From positions 180,889-244,888 of the forward strand of contig NZ_LGDY01000058.1 of NCBI RefSeq assembly GCF_001279525.1: a stretch of DNA of 64,000 nucleotides, read 5' to 3'. The notes under the pieces were generated by a model that worked only from the letters and a program-made list of their open reading frames with translations, was not told where the DNA came from and searched no databases. The position numbers and the translations under genes are program-made. Of the stretch, positions 43,156 to 52,040 are shown one piece after another (the first letter of the stretch is position 1; the number at the start of each line of letters is the position of its first letter). This DNA comes from Nocardia sp. NRRL S-836. GTDB lineage: Bacteria; Actinomycetota; Actinomycetes; Mycobacteriales; Pseudonocardiaceae.

Positions 43156-43523
43156 GGATCGCCCGGCTCTTCGACGGCAGGGACGCCACCGGCGACCTGG
43201 TGTTCACCCCCGACCACCCCCGCGTCGAAGACCCGGTGCAACGCGCGCTGATCGCGGGTTTCCTGCGGTCCGGCAAGGTGGTCGTGCGCGTCCCCGGCCT
43301 GGACGTCGACCGCCTCGACCCGGCCCGCCCCGAGGTCGTACCGCTGTCGACGCTGACCGACGGCATCTGGATCTGGGGCGCCGCACTGCGCTACTACGTC
43401 GAGGTCCACGGCATCGCACCGGAACCCGACTTCATCGCACACATGGCGGCCTGCGGCTACCAGGCCGACACGCCGGCGGAAAGCGCGTGGCGGGAGGCTC
43501 TCGCCGTGCTGCGGGACTCGTGA
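43152..43523 (+). CDS. Candidate immunity protein for the deaminase toxin
   Basis: 123 residues; the ATG overlaps the toxin stop (ATGA) and AAGGAGA lies just upstream inside the toxin gene. A small soluble alpha/beta protein (LFDGRDATGDLVFTPDHPRV, LSTLTDGIWIWGAALRYYVE) without signal peptide or membrane helix, so it stays in the producer's cytoplasm. I do not recognise the family. The tight coupling to a toxin gene points to immunity against the deaminase tip. The gap to the convergent kinase gene is only 4 bp. Confidence 0.6.
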   Translation: MRIARLFDGRDATGDLVFTPDHPRVEDPVQRALIAGFLRSGKVVVRVPGLDVDRLDPARPEVVPLSTLTDGIWIWGAALRYYVEVHGIAPEPDFIAHMAACGYQADTPAESAWREALAVLRDS

Positions 43524-43527
43524 CGCC

Positions 43528-45279
43528 TCACTTGCGGCAGGTCGCGCCGCGAATGGCCTTCGGTTCGCTCTCGTAGAGCTGGTTGCCATCCGTGGCGCGG
43601 ATGAGGAAGCAGTACTTGCGCCCCGGCTCCACCGGCACCGTGAACGTGAGGTTGCGGTGCGCCACCAGCGTCCTGGTCTGCTGCCCCTCGCCCGCGACCA
43701 CGACACCGAACTCCAGCGTCGCGCTGCTGCGCCACGAGAGCTCGACCCTGTCGTCCTGGTCGACGGGTTCGGAGAGCTCCAGCTCGACCACCGCCGCGGT
43801 GGGAATGTCCTGCGCTGACGACGGCCGCTCCGGCACGGGCCCCGCCCCGGAGTCGACGCTGGGCGGCGTCAGGTAGACCGCCAACAACGCCACCAGGCCG
43901 ACGAGCAACGCCCCGCCGGCCACGAGCTCGTACCGCACGCCGCGCCGCCGGGAGCGGGTGCCCTCGGTGTCGAAGACCACGGCCGCCCCGGACGGAGCCG
44001 GCGGCGGTGGTGTGAAGGGCGCGGGTGCCTGGTGCGGTGACACGGAGGACGAGCCGGGGTCGAACTCGCCCGCACCGTCCGGCCACGGCGCGGCCGACGG
44101 GGTCGGCGGTGCGTAGGGGGAGGCGGCGGCAGCCGACGGTTCCGGGGTGAGGGCTTGCGGCGCCTCGCCGGGTGCGGGCGGCCGGTCGAGGTCGAGCTCC
44201 CCTGCTCGCTGCGCCCAGTGCGCCGGCGCCGCACCGAAGTCGTCGAACTCCTCGCGCCCGACCGGTGCGGCGGTCACGGCGGGCAGGTCGAAGTCGTCGA
44301 ACTCGCCCTGGTCCGCCGTTGACGGCTGCCGGGCACCCGATGGGTCGTTCCCGCCGCCCACCGGCGGCTGCGGAGCCGCGACCGGCAGCGGCGGCATCAC
44401 AATCGGCTCCGGCGCCACCGGGACGGGTGGCAGCGGTGGCATCGCGATCGGTTCGGCCACCGGGGCCGGAGGAGGTGGAGTTCCCGGCCCCCAAGCCGCC
44501 AGCTGTCGCGCGACCGTCCCCGCATCCGCCGGTCGATGAGCCGGATCGATCGCCAGCAACCGCCCGACCAGCGTGGACAACGCCACCGGCACGTCCGGCC
44601 GCGCGATAGCGGGCACCGGTGTCCGCAACACCCGCAGCACCCGCTCGTTCTCCGGCTCCCCGAGCCGGCCGGGGTGTGGTGACCGCCCGGTCAACGCGAA
44701 GTGCAGCACCGCACCAAGGCCGTAGAGATCCGTGCGCTCGTCCAGCACGCTGGTGCGCAAAGCCTCAGGTGGCATGAACTCGATGACGTGCAACGGATCG
44801 CGCGGGAAAGCGTGCCGCAGCGTCACACCGAAGTCCGCGATCACGGGCTCACCGGACGCGCGGAACAACACGTTGTGCGGCGAGACCCCGCCGTGCACGA
44901 CGCCGGCGGAGTGCGCCGCGGCAAGACCGGCAGCGATCGCCTGTCCCAGCAGGGCGACGTCGCCGGCCGAAAGCGGGCCGACGCGGGAGACCAGAGCCGC
45001 CAGGGACTGCGCGCACAGCTCCATCCGCAGCGCGTGCCTGCCGCCGGACAACGTCTCGACGCCGTCCACGCGCAGGACGGAAGGTGCGGACAGGCGCGAC
45101 AGAGCGGTCCGCTCCCGCTCGAAGGCCGCCAGGGTGCGCTTGCCGAACCCCTTGGGAAACACCTTCAGGGCAACGGGAACGCCATCGGAGAATCCGGAGT
45201 AGACGGTCGCGACCGGCCCGTCACCGATCACGTCACCGGAGATCGTCGCCATTGCCATCCTCGCCACAACCGCAGTCAT
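43528..45279 (-). CDS. Ser/Thr protein kinase-like receptor, probable pseudokinase
   Basis: 583 residues. Kinase fold at 1-265: ATP-binding Lys39 (VALKVF), DFG-type Asp149 (IADFG) and an APE-like FMPPEAL. The catalytic HRDxxxxN loop reads HGGVSPHN (His129-Asn136), so the proton-accepting Asp is Gly131. A Pro-rich juxtamembrane region, a TM helix (ELVAGGALLVGLVALLAVYL) and an extracellular fibronectin-like domain follow. It may bind ATP and transmit an outside signal without phosphorylating. Position between the toxin immunity gene and moxR suggests control of the ESX system. The start could also be 7 or 9 codons later (MAMATISGD), where GAGG precedes an ATG. Confidence 0.85.
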   Translation of the reverse strand: MTAVVARMAMATISGDVIGDGPVATVYSGFSDGVPVALKVFPKGFGKRTLAAFERERTALSRLSAPSVLRVDGVETLSGGRHALRMELCAQSLAALVSRVGPLSAGDVALLGQAIAAGLAAAHSAGVVHGGVSPHNVLFRASGEPVIADFGVTLRHAFPRDPLHVIEFMPPEALRTSVLDERTDLYGLGAVLHFALTGRSPHPGRLGEPENERVLRVLRTPVPAIARPDVPVALSTLVGRLLAIDPAHRPADAGTVARQLAAWGPGTPPPPAPVAEPIAMPPLPPVPVAPEPIVMPPLPVAAPQPPVGGGNDPSGARQPSTADQGEFDDFDLPAVTAAPVGREEFDDFGAAPAHWAQRAGELDLDRPPAPGEAPQALTPEPSAAAASPYAPPTPSAAPWPDGAGEFDPGSSSVSPHQAPAPFTPPPPAPSGAAVVFDTEGTRSRRRGVRYELVAGGALLVGLVALLAVYLTPPSVDSGAGPVPERPSSAQDIPTAAVVELELSEPVDQDDRVELSWRSSATLEFGVVVAGEGQQTRTLVAHRNLTFTVPVEPGRKYCFLIRATDGNQLYESEPKAIRGATCRK

Positions 45280-45337
45280 GCCTCCATGGTCCGCCAGTCC
45301 GCCGCCGCACAGGACCGTGCGACCGGAACCGGCCAGG

Positions 45338-46306
<969 letters not shown>

Positions 46307-46378
46307 CAACAACCCCCTCCTCGGCGACCGAGCGTAATGCATTGGGTACAAAAAAGATCCAGCCCGCGTACACCCAGG

Positions 46379-47635
46379 TCACGCGCCCGCCACGACCGGC
46401 AGGGCGAGCTCGAAGATCGCTCCGCCCTCCTCCGCGTTGTAGGCGCTCAACGTGCCGCCGTGCGCCTGCGCGACCCACCGCACGATCGACAGGCCCAGCC
46501 CCGACGAACCGCCGCCGGTGCCGAACCGGTCGAACGCGGCGTCGGCGAGCGAGCTGTCGACACCGGGGCCGTGGTCGGCGACCGTCACCCGGCCGTTCGC
46601 GACGATGACCTGGACGACCGCCTGCTCGTCCGGCTGGCGGCCGTAACGCAGGGCGTTGTCGAGCAGGTTGCCGATCGCCCGCTGGATCAGCGCCGGGTCG
46701 GCCAGCACCTTGCAGGGCGCGGTCGTCACCGTCACGCTCGCGCCACCGGCCGGGGTGTCCTCGACGAGGCCGGCCACCAGCTGGTCCAGCCAGACGGGTT
46801 GCACCGCGAGCTGGTCGACCCCTGCCGCGAGGCGTGCCCTGACCAGCAGGCCGTCGATGATGCTGCCCATCCGAGCGGCCAGCGTGACGGTGCGCGGCAA
46901 CAGGTCCGCGCGCTCCGACGGGTTGCGCAGCGCCGTCTCGGCCAGCGCCCGCAGTGCCGCCACCGGGGTGCGCAGGTCGTGCGCGGTCTCGGCGAGCAGC
47001 ACCTCCTGCTGCTCCAACGCGGCGGCAGCCGGCCGGATCGCGCGACCGGACAGCACGTGGCCCGCCAGCCCCAGCGCACCGATGAGCAGCACGCAGCCGC
47101 CGACCACGAGCAACGTCAGCCGATCGTGTGATGCCTCGGCGAGGGAAACGTCCGCGACCGCGATCACGCCACCCGCGTACCGACCACCGTGCCGGAACGG
47201 CTCGACCCGGAACCGCATCGACCGGCCATCGGCCGCGGTGGTGTACCCGAGCAGCAGGTTGCCGGACTTCACCGCGGCCTGGACCTGCACCTCCAGGTTC
47301 GCCGCGCTGACCGGGGGGCAGCCGCCGGCGCTGAAGAACCCCTTGAACTGGCCGGGACCGCCGGGCAGCACCGCGAACCCCGGGCACCCGTCGTTCAGCT
47401 CGTCCGCGGCGACGGCGGCGGTCGAGATCTCGCCGCGGCCGTCGTCCTTGACCAACCGCAGCACCGACGACGTCACCACCTCCAGGTCGGCGTCGACGCC
47501 CTGCTCGCGCTGCTCGGTGTCGTTGCCGATCACCAGTACCGCCAGCACGATCAGCACGACGGCGTTGACGACCGTCACGAGCAACGTCATCAGCAGCCGG
47601 AGCCTGCGCAGCCGATCGGCCGACGAGCCCTTCAC
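46379..47635 (-). CDS. Sensor histidine kinase
   Basis: 418 residues; GTG start overlapping the response regulator stop (GTGA). TM1 (TLLVTVVNAVVLIVLAVLVI), an extracellular sensor domain (about 45-160) with two cysteines (DGCPGF, GGCPPV), and TM2 (LLVVGGCVLLIGALGLAGHV). A HAMP-like linker, DHp H-box ETAHDLRTPVA and HATPase with N box (IGNLLDNALRYG), VADHGPGV and GLGLSIVRWVAQAHGG complete it. An orthodox kinase that signals to the coupled OmpR-family regulator. The paired cysteines could form a disulfide or bind a ligand. Its location inside the ESX locus suggests control of secretion genes. Confidence 0.95.
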   Translation of the reverse strand: MKGSSADRLRRLRLLMTLLVTVVNAVVLIVLAVLVIGNDTEQREQGVDADLEVVTSSVLRLVKDDGRGEISTAAVAADELNDGCPGFAVLPGGPGQFKGFFSAGGCPPVSAANLEVQVQAAVKSGNLLLGYTTAADGRSMRFRVEPFRHGGRYAGGVIAVADVSLAEASHDRLTLLVVGGCVLLIGALGLAGHVLSGRAIRPAAAALEQQEVLLAETAHDLRTPVAALRALAETALRNPSERADLLPRTVTLAARMGSIIDGLLVRARLAAGVDQLAVQPVWLDQLVAGLVEDTPAGGASVTVTTAPCKVLADPALIQRAIGNLLDNALRYGRQPDEQAVVQVIVANGRVTVADHGPGVDSSLADAAFDRFGTGGGSSGLGLSIVRWVAQAHGGTLSAYNAEEGGAIFELALPVVAGA

Positions 47636-48309
47636 GCCTCGGTCGCCAACCGGTAGCCGCGGCCGCGGACCGTGTGGATCAGCTCCGGCTGGCGGAGCTT
47701 GGCGCGCAGGCGTTTCACGACCGCCTCGACCACGTTCGCCATCGGGTCGTTCTCGGCGTCCCAGCAGTGCTCGATCAGCTCGGCCCGGCCGACGACCTGC
47801 TCGGCGCGCGTCATCAGGAACTCCAGCACGGCGAACTCCTTGCCGGACAGCGTGAGCAGCACCCCGGCCCGCCGCACCTCCCGGCGCGCGCAGTCGATCT
47901 CCAGGTCGGCCAGGCGCAGCACGGACGGACGGCCGTACCCCGCGCGGCGGCACAGGATGCGCACCCGCGCGGCCAGTTCGGCGACCGAGAACGGCTTCAC
48001 CAGGTAGTCGTCGCCGCCGTGGGCGAAACCGGCGACCCGGTCGTCCACGCTGTCGCGCGCGGTGAGGAACAGCACCGGCACGCTCCAGCCCTCCTGGCGG
48101 CGCCGGTGCACGTAGGCGATCGAGTCACCATCGGGCAACATGCGGTCGAACACGACGCAGCTGTGACCACCTCTGCCCAGTGCGGCGTCGGCGGTGGCGA
48201 GGTCCGCCGCGGCGTCGACCTCGAACCCCGCGGCACCCAGCTCGACGGACACCGCGACGCGCAGGTCCTCGTTGTCCTCGACCACCATCACCCGCACCGC
48301 ACGCCCCAT
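47632..48309 (-). CDS. OmpR-family response regulator (partner of the adjacent kinase)
   Basis: 225 residues. The receiver has the acidic pair (VVEDNEDLR), phospho-Asp in VVFDRMLPDGDS, Thr/Lys in VLFLTARD and DYLVKPFSV. The C-terminal winged helix has LTLSGKEFAVLEFLMTRAEQVVGR and ends HTVRGRGYRL. The stop overlaps the kinase start, so they are coupled. Divergent from the SARP gene across only 39 bp, so it may regulate that promoter. A close paralogue lies at 53,701-54,357. Confidence 0.95.
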   Translation of the reverse strand: MGRAVRVMVVEDNEDLRVAVSVELGAAGFEVDAAADLATADAALGRGGHSCVVFDRMLPDGDSIAYVHRRRQEGWSVPVLFLTARDSVDDRVAGFAHGGDDYLVKPFSVAELAARVRILCRRAGYGRPSVLRLADLEIDCARREVRRAGVLLTLSGKEFAVLEFLMTRAEQVVGRAELIEHCWDAENDPMANVVEAVVKRLRAKLRQPELIHTVRGRGYRLATEA

Positions 48310-48348
48310 GTCATCAAATCCTCATGTGCCCCGGCAGATCGTAGGGCC

Positions 48349-50067
48349 ATGCGCTCCAGCACACTGTTCTCCGTACTCGGCCCGGTCACCCTCGGACCGG
48401 CCGAAGCGCCCGGCCCGCGTGCCCGCAAACCGCTCACCGTTCTGGCCGTCCTGTTGGTGAACGCTAACGCCTGGGTGCGCGCCGGGACGCTGATCGAGGC
48501 GACGTGGCCGGAACAGGACGTGCCCGCCTCGGCGAACGCCAACCTCAAGACCTACGTGTCGCAGCTGCGCAAAGCGCTGCCCGCGGACCGGATCGAGCAC
48601 GCGGCCGGGTGCTACCGGCTGCGGGTCGAGCCGGGCGAGCTGGACGTCCACCACGTCGAGCGGCTCGCGACGACCGCGCGGCACGCCCTGCGGAACGGCG
48701 ACCCGCGCACGGCCGTGGCGGCGGTGACCGACGCGCTCGGCCGGTGGCGGGGCCAGCCGTTCGGCGGGGTGGACGTCGAGGCACTGCGCGGGGCCTCCGC
48801 CCGGCTCGGCGAGCTGCGCACGGACCTGCGGGCGGTGCTGGCGGAGAGCTACGCCGCGCTGGGTGAGCTCACCGGGGCGATCGCGGTGTGGCGGACGCTG
48901 GTCGACGACGACCCGTTCACCGAGACGCACTGGGCGCGCTGGATGACGGCGTTGAACAGCGCGGGACGGCACACCGAGGCGTTGGCCGTGCACGACCGGG
49001 TCCGCGCGTTCCTGCGCCGCGAGCTCGGCGTGGAACCCGGCCGGGAACTCACCGCCGCACGTGACGTCGCCACCGCGGGCCTCACCGCGGCCGTGCGGCC
49101 CGCTCGCCGGGACCTGCCCCGCGACCTGCCCGACTTCACCGGCAGGGCCGCCGAGATCCACCGGCTGGAGTCCCTCGCCCAGCCCGGCGGAACCCGCGGC
49201 GGTGGCGTGGTGGTGGTCGACGGCGTGGCAGGGGCCGGCAAGTCCGCGCTGGCCGTGCACGTGGCGCACCGGCTCGCACCGCGCTATCCGGACGCCGCGC
49301 TGTACCTGGACCTGCGTGAGCTCCCGGCCGCGGCAGCGCTGGAGCACCTCCTCCGTGCTGTCGGCGCGGTGGTGCCCGCTGACCCGGCCGTTCGCGCCGC
49401 GCAGTGGCGGGCCGAGCTCGCCGGTCGGCGGGTGCTCCTGGTGCTCGACAACGCCGTCGACGCCCGCCAGGTGCGGCCGCTGCTGCCGGGCGGAGGAGAC
49501 AGCCTCGTGCTGGTCACCACCCGCGTGCGGACACCGCTGGTCGACGGAGCCCACCGGCTCACCCTCGGCCCGATGCCCGCCCGTGAGGCCGCGCACCTGT
49601 TCGCGACGCTCCGCGGGGAACCGCACGGCACCGACGACCTCGCCACAGCGCGCCGGGGCCGGCGCGCCGCCGACCTCACCGCGGTCACCGAGGTCCTCCG
49701 GCTGTGCGGCAACCTGCCCGCCGCACTCCGCGCTGCGGCCGACCGGCTCCACAGCCGTCCGATGTGGACGGTGGCGGGGCTGGCCGCCCGTCTCGCCGAC
49801 GGCAGCGCCCGGATCTGCGACCTGAGCCCGGCGGCCGACCAGCTCGCCGCCGCCTACCGCGACCTCTCCCCTGCCGCGCAACGGGTGCTGTCCGCGCTCG
49901 CCGCCGACACCGCCGTCCACCTGGACAGCCACGAGCAGCTGCTGCTGGAGGACCTGCTCGACCTCGGCCTGGTGACCCAGCCGGCAGCGGACCGCTTCGC
50001 CCCGCACCCGCTGGTCCGCGACCTCGTCCACGCCGCGCCGCCCGCGCGCCCGGCCAGGATCGCCTGA
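48349..50067 (+). CDS. AfsR-like SARP regulator with NB-ARC ATPase domain
   Basis: 572 residues. OmpR-like winged helix (FSVLGPVTLGPAEAPG, LKTYVSQLRKALP; about 1-90), BTAD (95-240), then an NB-ARC/STAND ATPase with P-loop GVAGAGKSAL (about 290) and Walker B LLVLDNAV. A winged-helix-like end follows; no TPR repeats, so it is much shorter than AfsR (about 990 residues). It probably activates the downstream eccE-HTH-EccA-like operon, which starts 15 bp after its stop. Its promoter faces the two-component system's promoter. The start is the first ATG after a very short spacer with only a weak AGGG site. Confidence 0.9.
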   Translation: MRSSTLFSVLGPVTLGPAEAPGPRARKPLTVLAVLLVNANAWVRAGTLIEATWPEQDVPASANANLKTYVSQLRKALPADRIEHAAGCYRLRVEPGELDVHHVERLATTARHALRNGDPRTAVAAVTDALGRWRGQPFGGVDVEALRGASARLGELRTDLRAVLAESYAALGELTGAIAVWRTLVDDDPFTETHWARWMTALNSAGRHTEALAVHDRVRAFLRRELGVEPGRELTAARDVATAGLTAAVRPARRDLPRDLPDFTGRAAEIHRLESLAQPGGTRGGGVVVVDGVAGAGKSALAVHVAHRLAPRYPDAALYLDLRELPAAAALEHLLRAVGAVVPADPAVRAAQWRAELAGRRVLLVLDNAVDARQVRPLLPGGGDSLVLVTTRVRTPLVDGAHRLTLGPMPAREAAHLFATLRGEPHGTDDLATARRGRRAADLTAVTEVLRLCGNLPAALRAAADRLHSRPMWTVAGLAARLADGSARICDLSPAADQLAAAYRDLSPAAQRVLSALAADTAVHLDSHEQLLLEDLLDLGLVTQPAADRFAPHPLVRDLVHAAPPARPARIA

Positions 50068-50082
50068 TCCAAGGAGCACCTC

Positions 50083-51366
50083 GTGCACAACCACCAGGCG
50101 TTGAACGCACCCGGCACCGCTGTGGCGGCCCAGCAGCACGCCCACCAGGCCGCCGCACCGAAGCTGGTCGTGTCCGCCGCCGCGACGGCCGGCCCGGTCG
50201 TGCCACGGCCGGCGCCCGCACCGGTCGTCGTCGCTGCCCCGCCACCACCTCGCCCACCCACCGCTCCGACTCCCGTTCAGCAGCACGCCGTCCGGCCGCC
50301 CGCACCCGCGCGGCGACCCGAGCGGCGCGGCAACCCGGTCGTCCGCCGGATCACCGCGCTCCAGGTCGTCTGCTGGCAGATCGCGGTGACCGCCGTCGCG
50401 TTGTCGATCGGGCGGCCGTGGCCGGTCACCGCCGGCGCCGGCGTCGGCGCGGCCGCGCTGCTGGCCGTCACCGCGCTCCGGATCCGCGGCCGGTGGCTCT
50501 ACCAGGTGCTGGCGCCGAGCGCCGGGTTCCTGCTGCGCACCCGGCGGCACAACCTGCCGGAGGACGGCAAAGCCCTCGCGCTGCTCGGCCTGCTCCTGCC
50601 GGGGTCCACCACGGTGACCGTCCACACCGGACAGGGCACGGCGCTGGTGATCAGCCACGCCGGCGGGCTGACCGCACTGGTCCGGCCGCGCTCCACCGGC
50701 CGCACCCAGGCACCGCCGCCGTTGCCCACGTCGCTGCTCCCGGCCGCGGACGGCACACCGCACCACCTCGGCATCCAGCTGGTGTTCCACTCGGGCGCCC
50801 GGTCCGACCAGCCCGCGAGGTTCTGGCTCACCGTGCACGCGTCGCGCACGGTCGATGCGCCCACCGACACCGAGCTGGAACCCGTGCTGCGCAACGCGGT
50901 GCGGCGTGTGGTCCGGTCGCTGAACCGGGCGGGTGTGCCTGCCGAGCCGATGCCCGCCGAAGCCGCGCTCGCCACCGTCGCCGCGCTCGGCCACGTGACC
51001 GGTGGACGCACCGAGGTCCGCGAGGACTGGGGTTTCTGGCGCACCGGCGTGGTCACGCACACGTGCTTCCGGCTCGCGGGCTGGGAGCGGCTCGCCGAGC
51101 ACGAGGTGAACAACCTGCTCACCGGGCTGGCCGCACGAACGGCGGGGATCGCGGTCACCCTGACCATCGCGGCGCAGTCCGCTCCCGGCGTGCCACCGCT
51201 GACCGCCGTGCTCCGGCTCGCGGCACCGACGGAGTCCGCCGTCGAGGCCGCCACCTCCTACCTCACACGGCCGCTCGCCTCCTACGGCGTCCGGCTGGTC
51301 CGGCTCGACGGCTCACAGGTGGCCGCGGTGGCCGCTTCTCTTCCGATCGGAGGCTTTCCGCAATGA
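50083..51366 (+). CDS. eccE: EccE, type VII secretion membrane subunit
   Basis: 427 residues; GTG after CAAGGAGCACCTC. The N-terminal about 90 residues are Ala/Pro-rich and disordered. Two close TM helices follow (LQVVCWQIAVTAVALSIG and PVTAGAGVGAAALLAVTALR), then a cytoplasmic EccE domain with NLPEDGKALALLGLLLP and TFxLAGWE-like blocks (HTCFRLAGWERLAEHEVNNL). EccE is peripheral in the ESX core complex and is missing from the ancestral ESX-4 type, so this is a full-set system. The stop overlaps the next ATG. Confidence 0.9.
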   Translation: MHNHQALNAPGTAVAAQQHAHQAAAPKLVVSAAATAGPVVPRPAPAPVVVAAPPPPRPPTAPTPVQQHAVRPPAPARRPERRGNPVVRRITALQVVCWQIAVTAVALSIGRPWPVTAGAGVGAAALLAVTALRIRGRWLYQVLAPSAGFLLRTRRHNLPEDGKALALLGLLLPGSTTVTVHTGQGTALVISHAGGLTALVRPRSTGRTQAPPPLPTSLLPAADGTPHHLGIQLVFHSGARSDQPARFWLTVHASRTVDAPTDTELEPVLRNAVRRVVRSLNRAGVPAEPMPAEAALATVAALGHVTGGRTEVREDWGFWRTGVVTHTCFRLAGWERLAEHEVNNLLTGLAARTAGIAVTLTIAAQSAPGVPPLTAVLRLAAPTESAVEAATSYLTRPLASYGVRLVRLDGSQVAAVAASLPIGGFPQ

Positions 51367-52040
51367 CCACTTCCAGGACCGCACTCGCCCCGGTGCTGCC
51401 CATCGGCCGCGTGCCCGCCGAAACCAGGATCACCGCGCTGCTCGCCGCCGCCCAGCACGAGGTGCTGGTGATGAGCAGCCTCACCACCGCGGTCAACCAC
51501 CCCCTCGGCGTGGTCCGCAGACACGACCACGACAACCTCCGCCGCGGGGTGCGCTACCGGCTCGTGGTGCCGGACGACGCACGCACGGCGCCGGTGCTCG
51601 GCCCTCAGCTGGGGATGCTCTCGCTGGCGGGCGCCGACGTCCGCACGGTCACCGAGGTGCCCACCGACGCCATGGTGATCGACGGCACGGTGGTCGTGCT
51701 GCCCGCCGAGCAGCAGTCGGCGGGGCGCGTCGCGATGTTCCGGCTGCCCAGTCTGGTCACCACGACCGTCGAGCTGTTCGAGCGGGTGTGGACGAGCGGT
51801 GTGCCGCTGGCCGCCTACGACCTGCCGGTGAGCGCGGAGCTCGGGATGAGGGAACGGGAGCTGCTCTCGCTGCTGTCCTCGGGCAGCACCGACGAGAAGG
51901 CGGCCGCACGCCTCGGCGTCTCGGTGCGGACCGTGCGCCGGATGGTCTCCGACATCATGAACCGGCTCGGCGCGCGCAGCCGCTTCCAGGCAGGCGTCAA
52001 GGCCGCTGACCGCGGCTGGCTGATGGAACGGACGGGCTGA
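51363..52040 (+). CDS. Helix-turn-helix (LuxR-type) regulator with PLD-like N-terminus
   Basis: 225 residues; ATG overlaps the eccE stop (ATGA). The N-terminal domain resembles the inactive phospholipase-D-like domain of TrmB-type regulators (AAQHEVLVMSSLTTAVNHPL, GVRYRLVVPDDAR). The C-terminal 65 residues are a LuxR-type HTH (MRERELLSLLSSGSTDEKAA, VSVRTVRRMVSDIMNRLGA). No receiver domain, so the signal is unknown. It is embedded between eccE and the EccA-like gene and probably feeds back on this locus. Confidence 0.85.
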   Translation: MTTSRTALAPVLPIGRVPAETRITALLAAAQHEVLVMSSLTTAVNHPLGVVRRHDHDNLRRGVRYRLVVPDDARTAPVLGPQLGMLSLAGADVRTVTEVPTDAMVIDGTVVVLPAEQQSAGRVAMFRLPSLVTTTVELFERVWTSGVPLAAYDLPVSAELGMRERELLSLLSSGSTDEKAAARLGVSVRTVRRMVSDIMNRLGARSRFQAGVKAADRGWLMERTG

